Assembly (NCBI RefSeq): GCF_005938385.1
Contig: NZ_VCRA01000023.1
Span: forward strand, 1-64,000
Length of the DNA: 64,000 nucleotides
Direction: 5' to 3'
Source of the DNA: Paenibacillus mesophilus
GTDB lineage: Bacteria; Bacillota; Bacilli; Paenibacillales; NBRC-103111
How positions within the stretch are numbered: position 1 is the stretch's first letter; every line of letters begins with the position of its first letter. A program made the position numbers and the translations under genes. The notes beneath the pieces are model-generated. The model made no database searches, was not told the origin of the DNA, and worked only from the letters and a program-made list of their open reading frames with translations. Below are positions 8,774-16,847 of the stretch, one piece after another.

Positions 8774-9619
8774 TCAACCATCTTCCAACCGGCTTATCAA
8801 GCGCTTCATCTTCGCCTCCGTATCTGAGCCGGCCGAAGGCGTGTAGACGCTGCAGCGCAAATCGGCCCGTTCTTGCACCTGCAACGAAGTGAGGTCGAAC
8901 AGCATTTTGCCCGCCTTCGCGTGGCGGAATTCGATGAACACCTCCGGAGCGGAGCTGACGTCGTTAATGTCCCACAGCTTGCGGAATTCCCCGTTAAGCT
9001 GGCTCAGCCGCTCGGTGAACTCTCCGTACCACGCGTCTCCGACATATTTCCCGTAGTAATAGCGGAATATCGCCAAAAAGCCGCGTACGAAATCTTCCCA
9101 GTTGACCGCTAGCGCTCGCAGCTCCTTTCTCGTGAACAGCAGCCATATCAAATTCCGCTCCTCCGGCGGAACCAGCGCGAAATCCATAAACACGGCCGCC
9201 GCCGCCTTGTTCCAGCCGACGATCCCGCATTTGCGGTCCGAAATAATCGTCGGGCAGTAGCGAAGCTCGCCCAAGATCCTATTCAGGGCGGGCGACAGCT
9301 CCGTCGGGCGCTCCTCGGCAGGAGCCGGAGCCGGCTGTTCGAACGCGAGCGTAAACAAATGTTTCCGCTCCTCCTCATTTAACTGCAGCGCGTAGGCGAT
9401 CCGGTCCAGCACCTGCGCCGACATGCGGATGTCGCGGCCCTGCTCGAGCCAAGTGTACCAGGTCGTGCTGACTCCCGCGACTTGCGCGACTTCTTCCCGG
9501 CGCAGTCCGGGCGTTCTCCGGCGTCCTCCCGCTGGCAAACCGACCGATTGGGGCTGCAGTCTGGCGCGATGCGCGGTCAAAAATTCCGATAGTGCCAACA
9601 ATCGTTGATCGTTGTTCAT
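8774..9619 (-). CDS. XRE-type regulator with MmyB-like ligand-binding domain
   Basis: Transcription factor of 281 residues. The N-terminus has the XRE helix-turn-helix with the signature GRRRTPGLRREEVAQVAGVS and TWYTWLEQGRDIRMS (about residues 32-67). The remainder resembles the MmyB-type PAS-like domain (NRILGELRYCPTIISDRKCGIVGWNKAAAAVFMDF), which in studied relatives binds fatty-acid-like ligands. GGAGCGGGACTGAAG precedes the ATG on the minus strand. It is divergent from the FabF-like synthase at 9736, so it plausibly controls that gene and itself. Confidence 0.85.
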   Translation of the reverse strand: MNNDQRLLALSEFLTAHRARLQPQSVGLPAGGRRRTPGLRREEVAQVAGVSTTWYTWLEQGRDIRMSAQVLDRIAYALQLNEEERKHLFTLAFEQPAPAPAEERPTELSPALNRILGELRYCPTIISDRKCGIVGWNKAAAAVFMDFALVPPEERNLIWLLFTRKELRALAVNWEDFVRGFLAIFRYYYGKYVGDAWYGEFTERLSQLNGEFRKLWDINDVSSAPEVFIEFRHAKAGKMLFDLTSLQVQERADLRCSVYTPSAGSDTEAKMKRLISRLEDG

Positions 9620-9659
9620 CTTCAGTCCCGCTCCTTTCGTTCCTATAACCGATTATACC

Positions 9660-9689
9660 AGGATAAACTATAACTTGTAATAGGATAAA
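9660..9689. promoter_or_regulatory. Direct-repeat operator candidate in the divergent regulator/fabF promoter
   Basis: AGGATAAA occurs at 9660-9667 and 9682-9689, 22 bp apart (two helical turns), in the 116-bp gap between the divergent XRE regulator and the FabF-like gene. The spacing suits a dimeric regulator. The regulator-site link is inference. Confidence 0.35.
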
Positions 9690-9735
9690 TCATATGGCAT
9701 GCTAGCGGTAAGAAGGACGGAAGGGATGATAGCGC

Positions 9736-10974
9736 ATGAAACGGGTAGTCATTACCGGAATGGGAGTCATTACGCCAGTCGGACACGATGTCGGGTCATT
9801 TTGGGCTGCATTGACCGCAGGCAAATCGGGAATTTCCGCGATAGATACGTTTGATGTGAGCTCGTACAAAACGAAAATCGGGGGGCTTGTGCGGAATTTC
9901 GACCCGGAAGTCGTGATCGGACGAAAGGAAGCGCGGCGGATGGACCGTTACTGCCAGTTTGCCGTCGCGGCGGCGAAGCAGGCGCTCGAGGACGCGGCTC
10001 TCGATTTGGAGCAGGCGGATACGAACCGGATCGGCGTCTACATCGGCTCGGGCGTCGGAGGCATTCAGACGATGCTGGACAATTACCGCACAATGCTTAC
10101 TCGGGGGCCCGGACGGGTCAGTCCGACGTTAGTGCCGATGATGATCGCCAATATGGCGGCCGCTCAAGTGAGCATCCTTTACGGACTGAAAGGGCCGGTG
10201 CTCGCCCCCGTAACCGCCTGCGCGACGGGCAACAATGCGATCGGCGAAGCGTTCAAGCTCATTCAGCGGGGCGGCGCGGACGCGGTAGTCGCGGGAGGCT
10301 CCGAGGCGACGATAACGGACTTGTCGCTGGCCGGCTTCAACAGCGCTGGAGCGATGTCTACCCGTAACAACGAGCCGGAGCGGGCGAGCCGTCCGTTCGA
10401 CGCGGAGCGCGACGGCTTCGTCGCATCCGAGGGAGCCGGCATCGTCGTGCTCGAATCGCTCGAGCACGCAGTGCGGCGCGGAGCGCGCATTCATGCGGAG
10501 ATCGTCGGATACGGCGCCAGCGCGGACGCGTATCATATGGTCGCGACCGATCCCGAAGGGGACGGCGCTTACCGGGCGATGAAGGAAGCGATCGCGGATG
10601 CGGGGCTTGCGCCGGACGAGATCGATACGATCAACGCGCACGCTACCGGTACGGAGCTTGGAGACGTCTCCGAGACGAAAGCGATCAAGCGGCTTTTCGG
10701 AAGCAAAGCGTACGGCATCCCCGTCACGGCGAACAAATCGATGACCGGCCACACCTTGGGCGCGGCAGGGGGCATCGAGGCCGTGGCGCTGATCAAGACG
10801 ATCCAGGAATGCGTTATTCCGCCGACGATCAATCTGGAGCATCCCGACCCGGAATGCGATCTCGATTACGTGCCGAATCGGGCGCGGAAGGCGGATGTGC
10901 GGATAGGCTTGTCCAACTCGTTCGGCTTCGGCGGTCACAATGCGGTCATCGTGCTGCGGAAGTACGAGGCGTAA
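9736..10974 (+). CDS. fabF: Beta-ketoacyl-ACP synthase II-like enzyme
   Basis: Elongating condensing enzyme of type II fatty acid synthesis: acyl-ACP + malonyl-ACP to 3-oxoacyl-ACP + CO2. The 412-residue protein has the complete KAS II triad, Cys162 in VTACATGNN, His302 in NAHATGTELGD and His339 in KSMTGHTLGAAGG. The ATG at 9736 has GAAGGACGGAAGGG upstream. Here it stands alone beside an MmyB-type regulator rather than in a fab operon, so it may be a second copy with a specialised or inducible role (inference). Terminator not obvious before purC. Confidence 0.9.
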   Translation: MKRVVITGMGVITPVGHDVGSFWAALTAGKSGISAIDTFDVSSYKTKIGGLVRNFDPEVVIGRKEARRMDRYCQFAVAAAKQALEDAALDLEQADTNRIGVYIGSGVGGIQTMLDNYRTMLTRGPGRVSPTLVPMMIANMAAAQVSILYGLKGPVLAPVTACATGNNAIGEAFKLIQRGGADAVVAGGSEATITDLSLAGFNSAGAMSTRNNEPERASRPFDAERDGFVASEGAGIVVLESLEHAVRRGARIHAEIVGYGASADAYHMVATDPEGDGAYRAMKEAIADAGLAPDEIDTINAHATGTELGDVSETKAIKRLFGSKAYGIPVTANKSMTGHTLGAAGGIEAVALIKTIQECVIPPTINLEHPDPECDLDYVPNRARKADVRIGLSNSFGFGGHNAVIVLRKYEA

Positions 10975-11101
10975 CGTAATTATTACATTACAAGTGGGCG
11001 CGGATAAGCCGTTAACCGCTATCGGCGTGTTGCCGAATGTTATGCTATACTATAAAATATTTGTTAAATCCAACCAACTGCTGCAAAAGGGGCTTTGTAT
11101 C

Positions 11102-11791
11102 GTGAAACATTTGTATACGGGGAAGACGAAAGATGTATATGAGCTGGAAAACGGCAATTACATGCTGAAGTTTAAGGATGATGTGACTGGCGAAAACGGT
11201 GTGTTTGATCCAGGCGCCAATACAGTCGGTCTAGTGATGGAGGGTGCCGGGCGGGCAGGACTCCGCTTAACGACATTCTTTTTTGAGAAATGCAAAGCTG
11301 CGAACATTCCGACGCATTACATCGACGCCGACATCGAAAATGCTACGATGACCGTAGCACCTGCCACCGTATTCGGCAAAGGGCTTGAAGTCATCTGCCG
11401 ATATCGCGCGGTTGGAAGCTTTCTTCGCCGGTATGGCCTGTATGCGCAGGAAGGGCGAGCGTTGGATGCATTTGTGGAAGTGACAATAAAGGATGATGCG
11501 CGTCAAGATCCGCCGATCAGCCAGTCTGCGCTTGAAATGTTAGGTGTTTTATCCGCGGGAGAGTATACAGCGCTGGAAAAACTGACGAAGCAAATCAGCC
11601 AACTCGTGAAGGACGAGCTTGGCAAGATGGGCATCGAGCTGTATGACATCAAGCTGGAGTTTGGCCGTTCGAAGAAGGACGGGCAAGTTATTCTAATCGA
11701 TGAAATTTCCGGCGGAAACATGAGAGCCTACAAGGGTGGCGTGTACATTGAACCGCTTGAGCTGGAGAAGCTTATGCTGGCAGCGGAATAA
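11102..11791 (+). CDS. purC: Phosphoribosylaminoimidazole-succinocarboxamide synthase
   Basis: SAICAR synthetase of purine biosynthesis (CAIR + aspartate + ATP to SAICAR). The 229-residue protein begins VKHLYTGKTKDVYELENGNY and keeps TVAPATVFGKGLEVICRYRAVGSFLRRYG, DDARQDPPIS and LIDEISGGNMRAYKG, matching the family. GTG 11102 is chosen for AAAGGGG about 9 bp upstream and because homology begins there, although the frame is open further upstream. It is alone, outside any pur operon, and its codon use is visibly AT-richer than neighbouring genes, so it may be an additional or acquired copy. Confidence 0.87.
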   Translation: MKHLYTGKTKDVYELENGNYMLKFKDDVTGENGVFDPGANTVGLVMEGAGRAGLRLTTFFFEKCKAANIPTHYIDADIENATMTVAPATVFGKGLEVICRYRAVGSFLRRYGLYAQEGRALDAFVEVTIKDDARQDPPISQSALEMLGVLSAGEYTALEKLTKQISQLVKDELGKMGIELYDIKLEFGRSKKDGQVILIDEISGGNMRAYKGGVYIEPLELEKLMLAAE

Positions 11792-11854
11792 CCTGTTTGC
11801 GGCTATTTGAAGCAGCGTGCTCGGTAAGGAGAGACAGGATGGAGGGACCAAGTT

Positions 11855-11939
11855 CTTGTCATCCGACAAGACAAAGAAGAAGGATGTCGGGTGACAAGAA
11901 TATCGTCCTATAAAATGCCGTGTAGATCGCGGCTTTTTT
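11855..11939 (+). terminator. Long hairpin plus rho-independent terminator after purC
   Basis: CTTGTCATCCGACA (11855-11868) pairs with TGTCGGGTGACAAG (11885-11898). A second short stem, GCCGTG (11917-11922) with CGCGGC (11928-11933), is followed by six T. The second is a plausible terminator for purC; the role of the first is unclear. Confidence 0.65.
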
Positions 11940-12084
11940 GTTCTATCCTAATATATTCTTGTCAAAACCGAATTGTGGAGAAAGCCTTTACTGTTGCGGG
12001 GGTGATCGGTCCGCAACGAATCCATCTGCGAATGAAGTCTTCTATAATCTTCTGAGAGTTATCGTCTTTTTCGAGGAGGGTACT

Positions 12085-12699
12085 ATGGACAAAGAGAAAC
12101 TTATCCGTAAATTCGACAATCAATCCAAAATTTACGAAGTGAGAAGGAAGAAGCAGTCGGAACGGAAATGGCGGGAAAAATTGATCGGGAGTGCAAAGGG
12201 GAAGGTTCTTGAGGTAGCTGTCGGTGCCGGAGCGAATTTTTACTTTTACCCCAAAGATGTGGATGTGACTGCTGTCGATTTCAGCGGTGCCATGTTATCC
12301 AAGGCAAAAGAGTCCGCCATGGTCAGCAATGTTCGGGCCAGATTCATTCAATCCGATATTGAATCGATTTCGTTTCTTGAAAACTCATTTGATACCATCG
12401 TCTCGACATTATCCTTTTGCGGTTACGAATATCCTGTTAAAGTGTTGGAATCGTTTAGCAGGTGGTGCAAGCAGGGCGGTCAAATTTTGTTAATGGAGCA
12501 TGGCCTCAGTTCGAACCGATTGATCGGCAGCGCACAAAAGATTATAAAGCCGGTATTCCTGCGCATTGTAGGCTGCCATTTGGATCGTAATATGATCGAT
12601 ATTTTTCAGCGGTCCCCGATTCATATCCATCATATGGAACGCTACATGCTTAATACCGTTCATTTGGTGTGGGCGTCGCCAAACAAAGGTGAAGGTTAG
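12085..12699 (+). CDS. Class I SAM-dependent methyltransferase
   Basis: Rossmann-fold methyltransferase of 204 residues. Motif I is KVLEVAVGAGANFYF, followed by VDVTAVDFSGAMLSKAKE (acidic end of strand 2), NSFDTIVSTLSFCGYEYP and GGQILLMEHGLS. The pattern resembles UbiE/phosphatidylethanolamine methyltransferase relatives; the substrate cannot be told. ATG 12085 has GAGGAGGG at 12073-12080 and is preferred over in-frame upstream starts. Like purC before it, the gene is AT-richer than the window average. It appears monocistronic. Confidence 0.8.
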   Translation: MDKEKLIRKFDNQSKIYEVRRKKQSERKWREKLIGSAKGKVLEVAVGAGANFYFYPKDVDVTAVDFSGAMLSKAKESAMVSNVRARFIQSDIESISFLENSFDTIVSTLSFCGYEYPVKVLESFSRWCKQGGQILLMEHGLSSNRLIGSAQKIIKPVFLRIVGCHLDRNMIDIFQRSPIHIHHMERYMLNTVHLVWASPNKGEG

Positions 12700-12821
12700 T
12701 TCGGGCCGGAGGCGGTTTGGCAACGGATCGTGGGGTTGGAGGGGGCCGGGTTCTGCAGGTTCGATCCGGGTGCATAATGGTCCACTCCGGCCCACTTCAG
12801 TATCCGATGAATGCATTCCGG

Positions 12822-13688
12822 CTACTTCATATTTCGGAATATATTCGGCGCGATGCCTACGAATTTCTTGAATAGCCGCGAGAAATAGAAGACGTCTTTG
12901 TAGCCTAGCGATGCGGCGATTTCTTTCAATGTTTTGTCGGTATTTAGCATTTTGTTTTTCGCCTCGGCCACTTTGAGCCGGTGTACGTATTCGTTCAAGG
13001 AGTAGCCCGTATGTTTGCTTACGACCCGTTTCAACGTTGAGAACGAAATATGGTGCTTCTCGCACAGCTTATTAGCGTCAAACGGGGAATACAGCGATTC
13101 GGAAATATCGTACAGCAGCCGAATGCTCGCTTCATTTTTAGCGTTATTGGACGAATCCGAACCGCTTTCCAACAATTCGAACAGCAGCGATTCCAGCAGC
13201 AGCGCCGCACGATCCGCGTTGAGCGACACGCCGCTGTCCATCAGCATAAAAATACGCGCTATTTTGCTTCGGTGAGCGTCGTCGGCCTCCACCGATTTCA
13301 CCTTATCCGGTTCGGTAAGCCAAGTGGCGAGCCAGTCCTGAATCCGCGGCCCCTCGATCGTGAAGTAATACTCGTCCCAGTTGCCGCCCGGCTCGGGACC
13401 GAAGTTAAAGGAAACACCCGGATAAAACAAAAACAAGCTATTTTTTTTAACCCGCTGCTTCTCCTCGCCGTTTACCTGGTAAGTTCCCGAACCCCCGGCA
13501 ATATAAATGATCGCCCACTTGTCTACGTACCGGGCATTCCGTCTGTAAAACGTTCTCTCCGGCAAATGCCCGACATCGAGAATAATTAACGACTGATGCT
13601 TCAATTTGCGCTTGTCCACCTTCAGATCAATGATCCGGAACGGCTTCGAACTGATCTTATAGTCTATGTAATCGGTCAAGGCAGTCAT
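12822..13688 (-). CDS. AraC-family transcriptional regulator
   Basis: Activator of 288 residues: an N-terminal cupin-like sensing domain (YVDKWAIIYIAGGSGTYQVNGEEKQ... FYPGVSF) and a C-terminal double helix-turn-helix (CEKHHISFSTLKRVVSKHTGYSLNEYVHRLKVAEAK... KEIAASLGYKDVFYFSRLFKKFVGIAPN). AGAAGGA precedes the ATG. It is divergent from the GH123-like gene at 13787 and probably responds to a sugar to activate the cluster to its right. The effector is unknown. Confidence 0.88.
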   Translation of the reverse strand: MTALTDYIDYKISSKPFRIIDLKVDKRKLKHQSLIILDVGHLPERTFYRRNARYVDKWAIIYIAGGSGTYQVNGEEKQRVKKNSLFLFYPGVSFNFGPEPGGNWDEYYFTIEGPRIQDWLATWLTEPDKVKSVEADDAHRSKIARIFMLMDSGVSLNADRAALLLESLLFELLESGSDSSNNAKNEASIRLLYDISESLYSPFDANKLCEKHHISFSTLKRVVSKHTGYSLNEYVHRLKVAEAKNKMLNTDKTLKEIAASLGYKDVFYFSRLFKKFVGIAPNIFRNMK

Positions 13689-13719
13689 TCCTTCTTTATC
13701 GGTTTGATGATAAATTTAG

Positions 13720-13751
13720 TATACATCCGGCCGGTTCGGCTGTATATCCGG
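13720..13751. promoter_or_regulatory. 21-bp-spaced direct repeats, candidate AraC operator
   Basis: TATACATCCGG (13720-13730) and TGTATATCCGG (13741-13751) are direct repeats with 8 of 11 identical positions, offset by exactly 21 bp, between the divergent AraC gene and the GH123-like gene. AraC-type activators typically bind half-sites two helical turns apart. Binding is inferred. Confidence 0.4.
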
Positions 13752-13786
13752 AAGCAGCCAGAAAAATTTGTAGGAGCGCTGAAAGC

Positions 13787-15502
13787 ATGAGGTTTGGTTT
13801 ACAATCGATGTTTTACAAGGCAGTACGGGGGCACAATTCGTGGGCACAGCCGCTTAAAGAAACGCAGAACAAGCATATGGAGCTTGTATGCTGTCGCAGG
13901 GACAGTGCGGCGCTTCAGCTTGTTGTCTCCGACGATAACGATTTCCTACTGACGATCGGCACGGACCCTATATTTTGGAAGGGAGGGCCGCTGCGAATAG
14001 TGCGATTTGAGCTTATAGTCGATGGCGGCTTATCAGCGGACGTGAAGCTGATCGGGCTTATCGAAGACGACGACCGCTCCTTGAAGGCGGATTTGCTGAT
14101 GGACGAGCGTGAAATCTTTGTCGAGAAGCGGGCGCTGCAGCCGATATGGATCGAATGCGCGGCGAGCGAGCATACGGCCTCCGGTGTCTACAACGGAACG
14201 ATCAAACTGTACACGCATACGATGTTCGAGGATGAGCGTCTGGAAGGCGAGTGCACGTTCACGGTTACGGTAAAGCCGGACATGCTTCCGGAGCCCAAAG
14301 ACTACGTCTTTTATCTCGATTTATGGCAGCACAATTCGAATATTGCGAGAAAGTATCAAGTGCCGCTCTGGTCGGAAGAGCACTACCATATTTTGGACCG
14401 ATATTTGGAAAGCATGGGGCAATTGGGTCAAAAAACGTTGTCGCTGATCGTATCGGAAATTCCTTGGTCCGGCCAATTTTCGCACCGTGACTATAATCCT
14501 TCCAATTTATTCGAATACAGCATTGTTAAAGTGGTCCGTGGCCGGGACGGACAGTTCCATTGCGATTTCTCGGCATTCGACCGTTACGTTCGGCTGGGTG
14601 AAAAGCACGGCATTTGCGCTGAAATCGGGCTGTTCGGTCTGCTCAACATTTGGCAGGATCGCGACGCAGGCTACGGCGCAATCATAGAAGGATATCCCGA
14701 CGGCATACGGGTGCGGTATCTGGATGAAGCTTCTGGAACTTACCGTTTCATTACAGAGAAGGAGCATCTTGAATCGTATATCCGGGCATTGGAAGCTCAT
14801 CTGATCCGACGAGGCTGGATCGACCGGGTAAGGGTAGTGGCCGACGAGCCGGGGGATGCAGCTCTGTTTAAAGAAAGAATGGAATGCTTGCGCAAGGCGG
14901 CCCCGTCATTTCAATTCAAAGTGGCGATCCATCATGCCGATTTCATCCGGCAGGAAATCGAAGGCATTGCCGATTACGCGCCGCTATTGACATGCGTTGG
15001 AGCCGAATACGAGAAGCTGTCCGAGCACTTGCGCAAACGGGAAGGTCGAACGTTGTATTATGTAGCCTGCAACGTCGATAACCCGAACACATTTCTTCGC
15101 TCGCCTCCGCTGGAGTCGAGGCTGATGCCTTGGTTGTCGGAGAAGTTCGGACTGGACGGATTTTTGCGCTGGAGCTATACCGCCTGGGTTGATGAACCGC
15201 TGAAGCGGCCGTCTTACCGGGCTCCGGTCTGGAAAGCGGGAGATGCCAACTTTGTATACCCGGGCGCTGCGGGAAAGCCGCAATTGTCGCTTCGGTACAA
15301 GTGGCTGCAGCGAGGAATACGGGACTACGAGTTGATGCAGTTGATGAAAGCAAGCGGGCGGGGCGACGAAGTTCGGATTGCGGTAGATCGTGTAATACGG
15401 TTCAAAGATTCGCGGGAGCTGCATCCGGATGCTCGCAGGAAGAGCACGGAGCTGTTCAGTTTATCGGAAGCGGATTACGATCAGCTTCTTCAGTCCCTGT
15501 AA
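13787..15502 (+). CDS. GH123-like (DUF4091) glycosidase-type protein
   Basis: Protein of 571 residues with a likely N-terminal beta-sandwich and a catalytic-type TIM barrel, ending in a region typical of DUF4091/GH123 proteins: DGFLRWSYTAWVDEP, GDANFVYPGAAGKPQLSLRYKWLQRGIRDYELMQLM. GH123 members act on beta-N-acetylgalactosaminides, but this assignment does not fix the substrate. VRVVADEPGDAALF contains an acidic DEP of the type expected near the active site. No signal peptide is visible, so it would act inside the cell on imported glycan fragments. TAGGAG precedes ATG 13787. First gene of the sugar cluster. Confidence 0.75.
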   Translation: MRFGLQSMFYKAVRGHNSWAQPLKETQNKHMELVCCRRDSAALQLVVSDDNDFLLTIGTDPIFWKGGPLRIVRFELIVDGGLSADVKLIGLIEDDDRSLKADLLMDEREIFVEKRALQPIWIECAASEHTASGVYNGTIKLYTHTMFEDERLEGECTFTVTVKPDMLPEPKDYVFYLDLWQHNSNIARKYQVPLWSEEHYHILDRYLESMGQLGQKTLSLIVSEIPWSGQFSHRDYNPSNLFEYSIVKVVRGRDGQFHCDFSAFDRYVRLGEKHGICAEIGLFGLLNIWQDRDAGYGAIIEGYPDGIRVRYLDEASGTYRFITEKEHLESYIRALEAHLIRRGWIDRVRVVADEPGDAALFKERMECLRKAAPSFQFKVAIHHADFIRQEIEGIADYAPLLTCVGAEYEKLSEHLRKREGRTLYYVACNVDNPNTFLRSPPLESRLMPWLSEKFGLDGFLRWSYTAWVDEPLKRPSYRAPVWKAGDANFVYPGAAGKPQLSLRYKWLQRGIRDYELMQLMKASGRGDEVRIAVDRVIRFKDSRELHPDARRKSTELFSLSEADYDQLLQSL

Positions 15503-15543
15503 CAGAAATTCATGATTTTTCGGAATGTAAGGTGGTTATTTCG

Positions 15544-16833
15544 ATGAATAAATGGAATATTTCACGTCCGTTCATAACACTCGGTCTTCTGTCTCTCCTT
15601 GCCGCGGCTTGCAGCTCCGGCGCGGATACGAACGAAAGCTCCGCCACCGCCAATTTGAAGGAGTCTCCGAAAGATCCGGTCACTTTGAAATTTTTCATCA
15701 ATGCTGCGTATTTGAACAACGATGAAGTGAAGATGTTTTTGATTGACCCGATTAAAGCCAAATACCCTCATGTTACATTGGAGATTTTGAGGCCATCCAA
15801 GGAAATTACGCTTGAAACGCTTATTTCGACAAACAGTGTGCCTGATCTGCATATAGGCTGGAACGGAGACTTGAGCTACTTGCAAGACATCGGCATCGCG
15901 GAGGATCTCGATCCGCTGATCAAGAGCGGGAGATTCGACCTGTCCAGGCTCGATTCCTCGGCGATCGAGGGTATGCGGAACGAAGCCTCTAACGGCCATT
16001 TATATGCGATACCTTATGCGATGAATTTCCAATTGATGTACTACAACAAAGACCTGATGGATCGTGCGGGAGTGCGGTATCCGACGGACGGCATGCTGTG
16101 GGATCAAGTTATTGAGCTAAGCAGGCAAGTAAGCGGGAAGCTCGGCTCGCCCTATAAAGGACTGGATATTAACTACCGGGATATGGCTTTCCAGCTTTCC
16201 TTGCCATTTATCGATGCGGCGACCAAAAAAGCGGCTGTAACGAGCGATGAGTGGAAAAAAGTGCTGGATACGGCGAATCGTGCTTTGAAATCGTCGACGG
16301 AACCGGATGAAAGCGCTAATTTCTTGACGAAGCGAAACGTTGCCATATGGGCGCACAAAAACCGCAACAGTCAGTTTAAACAGCCGTCGGAGCAAGGTTT
16401 GAACTGGGATGTGGCGCAATTTCCAAGCTTTGCAGATAAACCGGGTATAAGCAGCCAAATCGATGTTCATGTCGTCTATATAAGCCCGACGTCGAAGCAT
16501 AAGGAAGATGCGCTGAACGTCATCAAGCTGCTTACCTCGGACGAAGTACAAACCGCAATGTCCCGCAACGGAAAGATGCCTGCTTTGAACAACAAGGCGA
16601 TCATCAATCAGTACGGAGCCGACCTCGCTTATTTGAAAGATAAAAACTGGAAGGGCGTTTTCCAAGGCAAGTTCGGTTTGCCGCCTAGGCGCGTCTACGA
16701 GGATGCGAAAATTCAGGCGGCGACGGACAAGGCGTTCGCGGACTATTCCAAAGGCGCGGCGGACTTGAACACGGCGTTAAGAGCAGCCGCGGAGCAAATC
16801 GATCAAATGATGAAAGAAAAGCAAATGAAGTAA
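15544..16833 (+). CDS. Family 1 extracellular solute-binding lipoprotein (SBP-1)
   Basis: Sugar-type ABC transporter binding protein of 429 residues, predicted to be anchored outside the membrane. The lipoprotein signal ends at LAAAC with Cys23. The body has LYAIPYAMNFQLMYYNKDLMDRAGV, typical of the family. AAGGTGG before ATG 15544 fixes the start; the open frame extends into the upstream gene. It resembles the proteins at 16848 and 22719 (shared YYNKD-FD--G--YP and a charged C-terminal helix), so the three are paralogues. No permease or ATPase gene accompanies it. Confidence 0.88.
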   Translation: MNKWNISRPFITLGLLSLLAAACSSGADTNESSATANLKESPKDPVTLKFFINAAYLNNDEVKMFLIDPIKAKYPHVTLEILRPSKEITLETLISTNSVPDLHIGWNGDLSYLQDIGIAEDLDPLIKSGRFDLSRLDSSAIEGMRNEASNGHLYAIPYAMNFQLMYYNKDLMDRAGVRYPTDGMLWDQVIELSRQVSGKLGSPYKGLDINYRDMAFQLSLPFIDAATKKAAVTSDEWKKVLDTANRALKSSTEPDESANFLTKRNVAIWAHKNRNSQFKQPSEQGLNWDVAQFPSFADKPGISSQIDVHVVYISPTSKHKEDALNVIKLLTSDEVQTAMSRNGKMPALNNKAIINQYGADLAYLKDKNWKGVFQGKFGLPPRRVYEDAKIQAATDKAFADYSKGAADLNTALRAAAEQIDQMMKEKQMK

Positions 16834-16847
16834 TTGGGGGAACAGTA

